Source of the DNA: an uncultured Streptococcus sp.
GTDB lineage: Bacteria > Bacillota > Bacilli > Lactobacillales > Streptococcaceae
Direction of reading: 5' to 3'
NCBI GenBank assembly: GCA_905373305.1
Contig: CAJPSM010000011.1
Span: forward strand, 1 to 25,501
Length of the DNA: 25,501 bases
Shown here: one piece after another, positions 5,149 to 13,614 of the stretch
Position numbering within the stretch: the first letter of the stretch is position 1
How the letters are laid out: the number at the start of each line of letters is the position of its first letter
Notes under the pieces: model-generated
Seen by the model: the letters and a program-made list of their open reading frames with translations, nothing else
What the model was told of the DNA's origin: nothing
Database searches by the model: none
Translations under genes and position numbers: made by a program

Positions 5149-8133
5149 TTAACCTCCTACATATCGAACAACATTCACATCTTTGTCAAGATAATACTGT
5201 TCTGTTCTAAAGCGTCCAATTTGAATTGACGCGGTAAAAATACCGTTGTCAATATTAATCACCCCTTGGCTAATATACATTACTTCCTTACCTGCAGAAA
5301 ACATAGAAATCCTATCATGACTGACTTTTATTGATGAACTAGCATCGTTCTTTCCAATGATGAGCCCCTCATTTGAAGCACTCATATAGGTATCGATGAA
5401 CTTTTTCATCTCCTTCAAGCCACCAAATTCTATTGATAAAAACTCAATTCTCCTACCTGCTTCGATTAAATCAGATTCAGATTTTTTTTGGCTTTCTGCA
5501 TTTGATTTTACCAAAGCATTATAGGCTTTTTCTAAATCACTGAACTGATCCATTGTCGCCTTAGCTTTTAGCTCTATGTCATGAAGTTGAGCTTTTTCAG
5601 CTAGAGCATTTAATTGCTCTTGAGTCAGTGATTGGTCAGCTTTAGATCCGAGGCTATCCTCAATATCCTCAGGAGCTGGTATCCAATCAATAGGGACTGT
5701 TCCAGTATTGACTCTTAGGTTTGAGATGATGACTGTCCCATCTGAGCCATTCTCAAAATTTAGATACAAGGCAATCTCTTTGATCAAGTCGCTTGTCCTA
5801 CCGTTTGAGTATGGTTTCCACAACCAAGCTTGTGAGTACGTCCCACTTTTAGCGCTTGTAGTGTCTATGTATTGCCTTCCTAAGACTTTATCGTTAGTAG
5901 TAAAGTCCCACTGACCTGGCGAGCCGTTGCTATACTTAATTACACGATTAAGCCTAAAACCTTTGATAGTCTCAGAGGCCACATAATCAAACGTTAAATA
6001 AAGTGGCTGAACTGTTGACCAAGTATGAGCTGATTGTGCTAGTGTATAGATTTTCCCTTGATTTCCTATAGTTGCTCTAACGGTCCCTAGTGCAAAGTTA
6101 CGAGCCCCAACCCTCACATTATCGAAAAGAGCTGTCCATTTATACTGTGCAGGATTCTGACTATCTGCCTCAGTAAAGTCTGTCAGCGTTCCTAAGTAGC
6201 GCTTGTTAGTACTATCAGAGGTGCTAAAATCAGTACGACCGTCCGCAGAATTAGCCCACGCCCTATGAAAATATGGTGTTCTACCATCTGCTCCTTTTGC
6301 TCCCGGTACACCTTGCGCTCCATCTTCACCTTTCCACTTTGTCCATTTATAAACTGTTGGATTATTACTATCTGCAGCGTTAAAATCGACATACATGCCA
6401 ATATATGGCTTATTGGTATTAGTTTGACTGAAACCACCACCAGTAGCATTATCAGCATAAGCTATATGCGTGTACTGTGTTCGTCCGTCAGCTCCTCTAA
6501 CTCCTGGAATACCTTGGTCACCCTTAGCACCTTGCAAACCTTGGAGTCCTTGCAAACCACGCTCTCCTTGAGGTCCTCTTGCCCCTGTTTCTCCTTTCTC
6601 GCCTTTAGGCCCAGGAACGCCTTGGTCTCCTTTCGGGCCTCGCAACCCTTGGATACCAGGCACTCCCTGTTGCCCACGTTCCCCTTGGGGTCCAGGAGTC
6701 AGTTCAATTTTTTTTAGATCTTCTTTCGTCGCTACATCTTGAGCATTGATAGTGAGCTTATCAATGTTCATCACAACTTTACCGTCGCGCACAGAAACAA
6801 TCTCTTGCAAACCATTCATGATTCGCAAACGTGCTAAATCCAGATCTCCAGCAGTTATATTTTTGGCATTTAACGTAATGTAATTACCAATTGCTGCAGA
6901 AACTTTTTTTGCTAGCAATTCATCAGTGGTTATTGTATTGACAATTTCTCCGACATTAGCGCTGTCTGCCTTTTTAACCCATGAACCTTCTACACGTTCC
7001 CACATTTCAACATAGCCACCATTAGGTTTAAACCATATATCTCCATTTTTTGGTTTGGTAGGGCTTGATGTATCAAGGTACATACTACCTTGTTTAGTGA
7101 TAAGTTCGTCCAAATACTCTATTTGATGTTGCATGGACCCCTTATATTTATAAGTACCTTGTGCAACTCCAGCAGCATTTCCACTACTATGGGCAGATAA
7201 ACCACCATCAAACGAAAGTTTGTAGGACAGCATTGGAATATCAAAATAGATATTTTCATCCCAGTGTACTGTAACCCAGTCACCGGATTCCATGGCCATA
7301 TCACCACGCCAGGACAATGTATATGGATAAAAGTTAAAATCACGGTATTCATTGAAGACACGATCCAGAATTTCTTGTGTAACCCATGGATTTTTTAACT
7401 TCATGATATTACCTGTGGACAATCCTGATTTATACACAACCTTATCAGCAGACTTACACTCAATACCTTTCAACCTGTAAGGTATCTCGTCACGTTCTAA
7501 TCCACCTGGCTTATACATATCTTTTGTGATATGTCTTGATGTTGTCTTTAGCTTGATAAAATCAAGCTTCCCATTACGATTAAATCTGACGAAACTTCCT
7601 GATAATTGCGCTAAATAAACTAACGCCTCACGATAACTTGTTTTTTCTAGTTTCTTCGCAACTTGATCATTTACTAATTGGATATTAGTATCTGTCGTGA
7701 TACCTGTCAATCTCACGATTTCTGATAAAATATCCCTTGTATAAGCTGGATAAGTAAGCTGACTATCATAAGCACCAGACAATCTAACAAACTCGTCCTG
7801 TAGCTTAATTTTGGTCTTTTTATCATTACGATCTAGCTTGACCTCGGTAACAAAAAACTTGCCAAGTGGGACGGTTTTACCCGCAATTGCTACCGACATT
7901 GTTGCCGGCATCATTTCTTGCAGACCTTCAATAATCTCTTTAATTTCAATTTCTAGACTATTGATGTACCCACCACCAATTGTAAAATCATTACTATTAC
8001 CGATGGAACTGTCGTAAGTAGCTGATGCAATTTTGGTTTTTGTGTATCTCTTACCATTTAAGTCAAAGTTAGCCTCAAACACGCGCAGATGGTTCTCTAT
8101 TGCTTTGATATAATCTGATGTTACTTCTAGCAT
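5149..8133 (-). CDS. Tail-tip / tail spike protein with collagen-like tract (PblB-type position)
   Basis: A 994-aa structural protein. Residues 1-330 form a tail-hub-like domain (MLEVTSDYIKAIE start), such as Tal/gp27-type proteins have at the tail tip. After a linker (~350-470) comes a Gly-X-Y collagen-like tract at residues 481-550, probably a trimeric shaft. Two related modules follow: GADGRTQYTH ... TVYKWT and, after a short second Gly-X-Y patch, GADGRTPYFH ... AQYKWT. Residues ~680-830 (ARNFALGTVRAT onward) look like a jelly-roll or carbohydrate-binding type domain. A coiled-coil stretch at ~840-910 and a conserved phage tail C-terminus (GLIIGKNDASSSIKVSH, QIGRFRTEQY) complete it. The ATG has AGGAGG 4 bp upstream. 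It occupies the place of pblB in mitis phage SM1; platelet binding cannot be claimed from sequence. Confidence 0.82.
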   Translation of the reverse strand: MLEVTSDYIKAIENHLRVFEANFDLNGKRYTKTKIASATYDSSIGNSNDFTIGGGYINSLEIEIKEIIEGLQEMMPATMSVAIAGKTVPLGKFFVTEVKLDRNDKKTKIKLQDEFVRLSGAYDSQLTYPAYTRDILSEIVRLTGITTDTNIQLVNDQVAKKLEKTSYREALVYLAQLSGSFVRFNRNGKLDFIKLKTTSRHITKDMYKPGGLERDEIPYRLKGIECKSADKVVYKSGLSTGNIMKLKNPWVTQEILDRVFNEYRDFNFYPYTLSWRGDMAMESGDWVTVHWDENIYFDIPMLSYKLSFDGGLSAHSSGNAAGVAQGTYKYKGSMQHQIEYLDELITKQGSMYLDTSSPTKPKNGDIWFKPNGGYVEMWERVEGSWVKKADSANVGEIVNTITTDELLAKKVSAAIGNYITLNAKNITAGDLDLARLRIMNGLQEIVSVRDGKVVMNIDKLTINAQDVATKEDLKKIELTPGPQGERGQQGVPGIQGLRGPKGDQGVPGPKGEKGETGARGPQGERGLQGLQGLQGAKGDQGIPGVRGADGRTQYTHIAYADNATGGGFSQTNTNKPYIGMYVDFNAADSNNPTVYKWTKWKGEDGAQGVPGAKGADGRTPYFHRAWANSADGRTDFSTSDSTNKRYLGTLTDFTEADSQNPAQYKWTALFDNVRVGARNFALGTVRATIGNQGKIYTLAQSAHTWSTVQPLYLTFDYVASETIKGFRLNRVIKYSNGSPGQWDFTTNDKVLGRQYIDTTSAKSGTYSQAWLWKPYSNGRTSDLIKEIALYLNFENGSDGTVIISNLRVNTGTVPIDWIPAPEDIEDSLGSKADQSLTQEQLNALAEKAQLHDIELKAKATMDQFSDLEKAYNALVKSNAESQKKSESDLIEAGRRIEFLSIEFGGLKEMKKFIDTYMSASNEGLIIGKNDASSSIKVSHDRISMFSAGKEVMYISQGVINIDNGIFTASIQIGRFRTEQYYLDKDVNVVRYVGG
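6484..6693 (-). repeat. Collagen-like Gly-X-Y coding tract
   Basis: About 23 consecutive triplets encode Gly-X-Y, with GPQGERG and GLQGLQGLQG runs, inside the 994-aa tail protein. The low-complexity DNA is prone to length change by slippage or recombination, so length may differ between related prophages. A second short patch (GEDGAQGVPGAKGADG) sits about 50 residues further on. Confidence 0.9.
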
Positions 8134-8141
8134 AATTCCTC

Positions 8142-8483
8142 CTACTGCTCGATAATAGATACAGATAAGCCGTTGTAATAGGTCACACCGTCACTCAGAC
8201 GCCCCATTACTGTCTCTGTGATAGTTCCGCGATAACCAGTGATAGACTGTCCTAAAATGTTTGCAGTAAAAAATCCGGCTACCAATTTAGACTTGATAAG
8301 ATTTCTTTCTACTTCTGTGATAATTCCCCATTTGATGGAGAATGTCCGTTTTTCTGCAATGACGTCACCCGTCATCAATCCACTAGCACTCCGCCCTGTG
8401 GAAGATGACCAGATGATCTCATTATTGATGCTGATTTCAACTGGAGAAGCAAGAGCTACTCCACCTACTGATATTTCACTCAT
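8142..8483 (-). CDS. Small tail protein (DUF6711-like, distal-tail position)
   Basis: A 113-aa protein between tape measure and tail-tip genes. Its pattern (ISVGGVALASPVEISINN; AEKRTFSIKWGIITEVE; FFTANILGQ) resembles short beta-rich siphophage proteins annotated as DUF6711, which sit where the distal tail protein (Dit) is expected. At 113 aa it is much shorter than a classical Dit, so it may correspond only to the Dit ring-forming part. The ATG is preceded by AGGAGG. It lies 9 bp after the tape-measure stop codon. Function is inferred from position and fold-like pattern. Confidence 0.6.
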   Translation of the reverse strand: MSEISVGGVALASPVEISINNEIIWSSSTGRSASGLMTGDVIAEKRTFSIKWGIITEVERNLIKSKLVAGFFTANILGQSITGYRGTITETVMGRLSDGVTYYNGLSVSIIEQ

Positions 8484-8492
8484 GCATACCTC

Positions 8493-11400
8493 CTAAATCA
8501 TGAGGGGGGATTCCCCTGTTTTAATTGCAATTTCATTGATTTTATCTACAATCTTCTTGGTGATTTTATCACCATCAATTGTCAAATCAAGAGCACGAAC
8601 CGCTTGCAACAACTGTGTCAGTAAGGCTAGAACTTCTGGTCCACCGCCATTATTTGACAATTCCGCTGCACGACGTGCCATTTCAAGCATTTTATTTTCC
8701 GGGGCAACAATCTCACCGTAATGCTTGTTGTCACCAATCATGGCAATTTGTGGTGTGTTGGCCTTAACAAAGCCACCTTGAGCAAGTCGAGGTAGTCCAA
8801 TGTAACTAAAACCACCGATGTTTACACCAGGTAATTTATTAATCACGCTAATAGCGCCATTGAGTAAGCTGATACCACTATTGATTGTGCTTTCTACCGT
8901 GCCAAGCACCCCGTTAATAACGCTACGTACAGCACCACCAATGGCGCTTCCAACCATGGTTCCGACGTGAGTAAACGTTGAACGTATTTGCCCCCAAAGT
9001 CCGCTAAAGAACCCGATAATGCCCGAAAATGCATTCTTGACATTGTCATATGCTTCGCGGAATTTTGATGAAAACCACCCTGGTATACTAACAAGAGCAG
9101 ATTGGATATTACTCCACTTCCCAGCAAACCAACTTGCAATAGGATTGAAGATACCTGTCAAACCTGTCCACGCATTGCGGAATTTTTCTTTGAACCAATC
9201 AGGAATCGAAGCAAGATTGCTTTTTAACTCGTTGTAGCGTTGAGAGAACCAAGAACCTATTTTGCTAAAGATGTTTGTTAGCCCAGTCCATGCTTTTTGG
9301 AACATGTCAGTAAACCATGCCCCAATATTAGCTAAAGCACTAGTCACGTCGGCCCAACGTTGTCCGAACCATGAGCCGATTGGCGTGAAGATATTAACGA
9401 TAGCGTCCCATGCTTTCTGGAACATGTCGCCAAACCACTTAGCCACGTCTGCTAAAACAGTTGTGATGTCGTTCCAGCGTTCTGCGAACCATTCGCCAAG
9501 AGGTGTGAAGATAGCTACAATGCCATCCCAAATTCCTTGGAAGATTGCCACAATTGTGTCCCAAATGAACTTCAGAACTGCTACTGTTAAATCCAACAAT
9601 CCAGTTAAGATTGTAGACAAGATGTTCATGATGGCATCGCCCGTTTCAGTGAAACCGTCGAAAATCTTGCCCATATCACTGGTAAGAATACCAGTGATAA
9701 TATCAAACACGCCCTTTAGGAAGTCAGCTATGCCTCCTAAAACATCAGAGATAGTGTTAGATAGAACACGCCAAACTTCTCCTATGTATTCAATTGCAGG
9801 AGCCAAAACTCTTGTCAATTGCTCTACGATAAAGCTGATGATTGGTGCCACGTAGGCATTGATGACTTGCGACATCTCTTGGAAACTTGCAACCATATCC
9901 AAAATCTTTTGGATCAGCGGTGAAATGTGCTTGCCAATCGTATCTGAGAATCCTTGACCGATTTTCTTGATAACGGGCTGTATATGATTATTCCAACCGT
10001 TCACAAACACACCAATAATGCTAGATATGGCTTTAGTCGATGATTCAATTGTCGGACGAATGTATTGGTCATACACACGGCTGATTGAATCAGACATGTC
10101 ATTGATTGCTTGTTCAGCACTTTCAAAGACTGGAGCAATGTCGGATAGAGTTTCTGAAATAATACTCGCCACCCCTGGCATATTATCAGTAATTATTCGC
10201 TCGATGCCTTGCATAAGGTCACCGCCGAGTTTGAAACCAATCTCTACAATGCTAGCCTGAATCGCTAGAACAGAAGATGCGATTGAACTACCAATACGAA
10301 TTGCACCAGTAGAGGTCATGACATCATAAAAGCCGTCTGCGAATGCCTGAGCGATATTCCCAGCCGATGCAAACATGTTACCTGTGTTCTCAAACTGAGC
10401 TACTAGAGAGCGGATAATACGCTCTTTTTGGCGTTCTAATCCATTGGCTATACTTTCTGCGATAAAGACTCCTATCCCGAGAGCAACTGTCCCTATCGAG
10501 CCAGCAAACTGCCCTAGAGCATAAGCTATCTTATCAAGCATAGTTTGAAACGAAGCAACAACTTTTGGATCTGTAAAAATCTCTTGAAGTACTTCGCCGA
10601 TTCGTTTTAAAGCACTCTGAAGTCGTTCAATGCCATCAAATCTAAATGAAGCATTGAAACCGTCCTGAAACAATTTGACGAGTTCAAGCAATCGTTTAAA
10701 TAATCCATCAAATAGACCGTCTAATTGATTACCGCCTTCAGCAATTTTTCCCATGTCAACTTCAGCGCCTTTAGGTGTTCCACCACCTCCACCGCCAGAG
10801 CCACCAGGACTGCCTCCAGAATCTCCACCACCGTCTCCGCTATCGGATGAGTCAGATAGTTTATTGATTTGGTCAAATCCCATGAGAGATTTCATTTCTT
10901 GTGCAGCTTTCTTAGCTGCTTTACCAGCTCCATCCGCAGCCTTTCCGGCTCCTTTGGCTGCTTTTCCTAAATTGCCCGCTCCTCCTGCTGCACCATCAGA
11001 AGCCTCTCCTAAATTACCAACTGCATCAGCTGTTTCTTGAATACCAGAGCCTTTCATAGACTTCTTGCCAGTAAATAACTCCGTCAATGCTTTAAAAGCA
11101 TTACCTACTGTAAGCAATTTACTGAGCAAAAAGTTAATGACTTTGATGACAGGGGTAAAAATGTTGATCAAACCAGCTCCAACGCTTGCCATAAAGCTTT
11201 CGAACTGTAGCTTCATGATCCTGACTTGATTGGCCCAGCTATCCGATGTCCTAGCGAAGTCACCACTAGCTAGCGAAAGTTTGTCTGTTACAAATGCAAA
11301 CCGCAAAGCAACTTTTTCAGCCTCAGACATTTCTTGTGTTGTCTTTCCAAAGCCGTTAGCCATCGCATACGCATCAAGAGCTGATTGAGTCATGACCACA

Positions 11401-11882
11401 CCTAAATCTTTAAGCGTCTCTGTTTCACCAGTAAAGACTGATTTCAGCTTTGTGTAGGCTTCATCTTGACTAATATTATAAAAAGATGCCACATCGCCCG
11501 CTAAACTAGTTAAGGCTGTTGACATCTCGTAAGCTTTTTGTTCGCTAAAACCAAAAGCTTTAGTCATCGCACCAAATGTACCGGTGTATCGCTTCGCCAT
11601 GGTCTCTGATAACCCAGAGGTATACATAGCTTGTTTTGCAAAGTCATCGACTTGCTTGCTCATGCGTGGGAAAGCAACGTCAACAACGTTTTGCACTTCG
11701 TTGAGATCTGAGCCGAGCTTGATAGCTTGAGCTCCAAAATCAACAAGTTTCTTGATCGCAAATGCACCCGCAAGCATTTTGGCAGCTTTTGTCGCCATCC
11801 CTTGCAAGCCACTCATCTGCCCTTTAAATTGTTTGTCGTTGACGACAAGGTCAAGACCAATCTGGCCAACTGTCTGTGCCAA
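8493..11882 (-). CDS. Tail tape measure protein
   Basis: At 1129 aa this is the longest protein in the phage, in the usual place right after the tail chaperone pair. It sets tail length and is later expelled during DNA injection. Residues 1-260 match the conserved tape-measure N-terminus (QFKGQMSGLQGMATKAAKML; YTGTFGAMTKAFGFSEQKA; SWANQVRIMKLQFESF). A Gly/Ala-rich, then Ser/Gly-rich linker follows at ~285-372. A long helical region then runs on, including five 40-residue tandem units at ~776-975 with regularly spaced Trp-Phe pairs. Hydrophobic stretches are present. No peptidase domain is seen. The start is TTG, supported by GGAGGTGATAGCTA directly upstream. It occupies the pblA position of SM1-like phages. 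Confidence 0.92.
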   Translation of the reverse strand: MAQTVGQIGLDLVVNDKQFKGQMSGLQGMATKAAKMLAGAFAIKKLVDFGAQAIKLGSDLNEVQNVVDVAFPRMSKQVDDFAKQAMYTSGLSETMAKRYTGTFGAMTKAFGFSEQKAYEMSTALTSLAGDVASFYNISQDEAYTKLKSVFTGETETLKDLGVVMTQSALDAYAMANGFGKTTQEMSEAEKVALRFAFVTDKLSLASGDFARTSDSWANQVRIMKLQFESFMASVGAGLINIFTPVIKVINFLLSKLLTVGNAFKALTELFTGKKSMKGSGIQETADAVGNLGEASDGAAGGAGNLGKAAKGAGKAADGAGKAAKKAAQEMKSLMGFDQINKLSDSSDSGDGGGDSGGSPGGSGGGGGGTPKGAEVDMGKIAEGGNQLDGLFDGLFKRLLELVKLFQDGFNASFRFDGIERLQSALKRIGEVLQEIFTDPKVVASFQTMLDKIAYALGQFAGSIGTVALGIGVFIAESIANGLERQKERIIRSLVAQFENTGNMFASAGNIAQAFADGFYDVMTSTGAIRIGSSIASSVLAIQASIVEIGFKLGGDLMQGIERIITDNMPGVASIISETLSDIAPVFESAEQAINDMSDSISRVYDQYIRPTIESSTKAISSIIGVFVNGWNNHIQPVIKKIGQGFSDTIGKHISPLIQKILDMVASFQEMSQVINAYVAPIISFIVEQLTRVLAPAIEYIGEVWRVLSNTISDVLGGIADFLKGVFDIITGILTSDMGKIFDGFTETGDAIMNILSTILTGLLDLTVAVLKFIWDTIVAIFQGIWDGIVAIFTPLGEWFAERWNDITTVLADVAKWFGDMFQKAWDAIVNIFTPIGSWFGQRWADVTSALANIGAWFTDMFQKAWTGLTNIFSKIGSWFSQRYNELKSNLASIPDWFKEKFRNAWTGLTGIFNPIASWFAGKWSNIQSALVSIPGWFSSKFREAYDNVKNAFSGIIGFFSGLWGQIRSTFTHVGTMVGSAIGGAVRSVINGVLGTVESTINSGISLLNGAISVINKLPGVNIGGFSYIGLPRLAQGGFVKANTPQIAMIGDNKHYGEIVAPENKMLEMARRAAELSNNGGGPEVLALLTQLLQAVRALDLTIDGDKITKKIVDKINEIAIKTGESPLMI
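8958..9557 (-). repeat. Five 120-bp tandem coding repeats in the tape measure gene
   Basis: Units begin near 9557, 9437, 9317, 9197 and 9077, and each encodes about 40 residues. The pattern is WF-x2-FxxAW-x5-IF-x2-I-x2-WF-x14, for example WFGDMFQKAWDAIVNIF. The nucleotide match is strongest between the second and third units (CATGTTCCAxAAAGCATGG at 120-bp spacing); the first and last are divergent. Such repeats allow tail-length change by unequal recombination. Confidence 0.8.
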
Positions 11883-11895
11883 TAGCTATCACCTC

Positions 11896-12249
11896 CTACT
11901 TAGCCATCTCAACAAAGGCTTGTTTTAATTCTTCAAGAACTTGAGTCAAATCTTGTTCTGTCTTCTCTTTGGCAAGTCTCAATCTCCATTCGTTTCGAAT
12001 ACGGTGCTGACCTTCTGAAAATGCTTCTAGCATTTTAGGGTCATCTTCGCTCCGAATTTGGACAATTCGACCAAGCGGTGTTTCTCCGGACAAACCTGCT
12101 AAGAGAGCCTTGAACTCTTTCCACTTCATATTCTTGAATTCATTAGAGTATACAGATAAGCCATACTGTGTCCTCAGAGAACTAACGATTAAATCGAAAT
12201 CCTCAAATAGGTCATAGTATGGCTCACTGTTCTCCCGATTCTTCTTCAC
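11896..12249 (-). CDS. Gp15-family tail assembly chaperone (second, T-like frame)
   Basis: A 117-aa protein matching the bacteriophage Gp15 family (YYDLFEDFDLIVSSLRTQYGL; MKWKEFKALLAGLSGETPLG; IRSEDDPK). It lies directly before the tape measure, the position of lambda gpT. It overlaps the preceding chaperone ORF by 26 bp. The only in-frame initiation codon near the start is a GTG at 12247-12249, and no convincing ribosome-binding site precedes it. It may therefore be made by coupling, or by +1 or -2 frameshifting from the upstream ORF. Family knowledge: such protein pairs keep the tape measure soluble and bring it to the major tail protein. Confidence 0.75.
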   Translation of the reverse strand: MKKNRENSEPYYDLFEDFDLIVSSLRTQYGLSVYSNEFKNMKWKEFKALLAGLSGETPLGRIVQIRSEDDPKMLEAFSEGQHRIRNEWRLRLAKEKTEQDLTQVLEELKQAFVEMAK

Positions 12250-12526
12250 CCATTACCAATGCCATCGCAGCTTCAATAACTGTAGTTAAATCAGCAAAGT
12301 TCAAACGCATTTTATCAAGTGTTTTACGACTATTCTCAGGGAAGATTAGCTCAAACATTTCCATCATTTTTTTGGCAGATGGAGTGCCTTTTTCATCGCC
12401 AATAGTCTGCATCAGAGTCAGTACAGTTGTTGCATCTGTATTGACTTCAATTTCAGCATCTTTAATTTTCAATTTTGGATTTTTTTCAAAATTAAGTTTT
12501 TCTGTAATATCAATTACTTTTGCCAT
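12224..12526 (-). CDS. Tail assembly chaperone (first, G-like frame)
   Basis: A 100-aa acidic, mostly helical protein (MAKVIDITEKLNFEKNPKLK at the start, GEEESGEQ at the end) between the major tail protein cluster and the Gp15-like ORF. Size, position and overlap match the G member of the siphophage G/GT chaperone system. The ATG overlaps the stop codon of the preceding small ORF (TAATG) and has AAGGAA 8 bp upstream. The C-terminus reads GAA-rich codons just where the second frame opens. Chaperone assignment rests on synteny and general character. Confidence 0.7.
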   Translation of the reverse strand: MAKVIDITEKLNFEKNPKLKIKDAEIEVNTDATTVLTLMQTIGDEKGTPSAKKMMEMFELIFPENSRKTLDKMRLNFADLTTVIEAAMALVMGEEESGEQ

Positions 12527-12723
12527 TATTCAAATTCCTTTTCTTCAGATAAAATATTGATCAGTACTTGACCAGTTCGATTTTCTTTGGTTGCCATAGC
12601 TTCGATTCGCTCCTTGGATTTACCACTTAAATCAACGGTATCTCCAGCCTTGTATTCGATACCTGTATCGATATCAATAAAAGCGACGATTGCTGTTGCG
12701 TTGGTTTCTTCAGCTTCAACCAT
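12526..12723 (-). CDS. Small phage protein between major tail protein and chaperone
   Basis: A 65-aa protein with a conserved-looking pattern AFIDIDTGIEYKAGDTVDLS followed by ERIEAMATKENRTGQVLI. This is an SH3-like small beta domain pattern found in small proteins near the tail genes of several Firmicutes phages. Function is unknown. It begins at an ATG with GGAGG 4 bp upstream, right after the hairpin that follows the major tail protein. Its stop codon overlaps the next ATG, so the two are translationally coupled. Confidence 0.6.
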   Translation of the reverse strand: MVEAEETNATAIVAFIDIDTGIEYKAGDTVDLSGKSKERIEAMATKENRTGQVLINILSEEKEFE

Positions 12724-12735
12724 ATTTCCTCCTTA

Positions 12736-12761
12736 AAATAAAAAGAGGGTCGAAACCCTCT
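12736..12761 (-). terminator. Intrinsic terminator/attenuator after the major tail protein
   Basis: On the minus strand AGAGGG and CCCTCT form a 6-bp stem with loop TTTCGA, followed by TTTTATTTTAAGG. It starts 4 bp after the major tail protein gene, inside the late operon. The stem is short, so it probably ends only part of the transcripts and favours high expression of upstream capsid and tail-tube genes over downstream genes. Confidence 0.7.
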
Positions 12762-12764
12762 AAA

Positions 12765-13208
12765 TTAACCTGCTGGCACTACTTCCGGTTTACCATTTGA
12801 CATAACGTCAAATGACAATGGTGCAACACCAGTTGAATCCCCCGAAGCAAAGTCCTTAAGATTGATAACCGCGTCTTTAAATTTGACTTTTGTTCCATCT
12901 GGGAAAGTCCATTGAAAGTCCGCTTCAGAATCACGACCATTTTTGAAGGCAAGACCTGCGATGTAGTCGTTTCCTGCATCACCTACATTTCGTTTACCAG
13001 AAACAGAAATTGTAACTGACTTTGCAGTCATCAAACGACGTGTCCAACCTGCTTGATCAAATGGTTTCCATTCTTCAACACCATTGTCAAATGATACTGA
13101 GAATGATTCCATATCTGCAATATTAACAAGTGATTCCAGTCCTGCAGTTCCTTTATTTACTTGGAACTGATTTTCATATACGGGGAATACCCCAGTTTTC
13201 TGAGCCAT
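12765..13208 (-). CDS. Major tail (tube) protein
   Basis: A 147-aa protein that forms the tail tube. The sequence AQKTGVFPVYENQFQVNKGT, NGVEEWKPFDQAGWTRRLMT and SGKRNVGDAGNDYIAGLAF matches the streptococcal/lactococcal phage tail-tube family, with a GNDYI-GL motif. It is followed by a terminator-like hairpin, as expected for an abundant structural protein. The ATG overlaps the stop codon of the preceding gene (TAATG) and has AGAGGG 6 bp upstream. It has no C-terminal Ig-like extension, which some related tail proteins carry. Confidence 0.88.
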   Translation of the reverse strand: MAQKTGVFPVYENQFQVNKGTAGLESLVNIADMESFSVSFDNGVEEWKPFDQAGWTRRLMTAKSVTISVSGKRNVGDAGNDYIAGLAFKNGRDSEADFQWTFPDGTKVKFKDAVINLKDFASGDSTGVAPLSFDVMSNGKPEVVPAG

Positions 13209-13612
13209 TAGTTGCCCTCTCTTTCGTAATATAAATCAAGTTCGATAACACGCTCATACACGTTATTATCATCTGTTCCTACGTCCACAGGCTCGTTCTG
13301 TAACAAAGCAATCATCTTAATAGGTGTTTCACCGATAACGACCGATTCAGCCTCAAATAGACGATTATAGAGGTACTGAGCACGCTTCTCGGTCTCATTC
13401 GCATTCTTGTTCCAGTGAATTAAGATGCTGATTGATTTGACATCATAGCTTGCCAGTGTTCTGCCTCCGATTGCTACCCGAGGACCATCTATTGTCTTTC
13501 GTTGGTAAATTCCTATACTGTTTTCTTGCTTGTTATCGATCTTACCAATGTAGTAGTTGTTAGCTGCATTAAATGTTTTAATCCAGTCACGGACTTCAGC
13601 TAATGTAATCAT
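13208..13612 (-). CDS. Minor capsid protein 3 family / tail terminator-like protein
   Basis: A 134-aa protein (MITLAEVRDWIKTFNAANNY; KSISILIHWNKNANETEKRA; YERVIELDLYYEREGN). Pattern and position just before the major tail protein match the phage minor capsid protein family that probably includes the tail terminator closing the head-proximal end of the tube. The start codon is ATG, but only a G-rich GGGGG run serves as a possible ribosome-binding site. Terminator function is inferred by analogy with lambda gpU and SPP1 gp17. Confidence 0.72.
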   Translation of the reverse strand: MITLAEVRDWIKTFNAANNYYIGKIDNKQENSIGIYQRKTIDGPRVAIGGRTLASYDVKSISILIHWNKNANETEKRAQYLYNRLFEAESVVIGETPIKMIALLQNEPVDVGTDDNNVYERVIELDLYYEREGN

Positions 13613-13614
13613 GC

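Noticed and set aside
6265..6717. 150-codon plus-strand open frame
   Set aside because: Produced by the collagen-coding tract on the other strand; Ser/Leu-rich low-complexity translation.
9262..9855. 197-codon plus-strand open frame
   Set aside because: It lies wholly inside the tape-measure gene, opposite its 120-bp repeats. The regular Trp/Phe/Ala codons keep the opposite frame open; no ribosome-binding site or recognisable domain.
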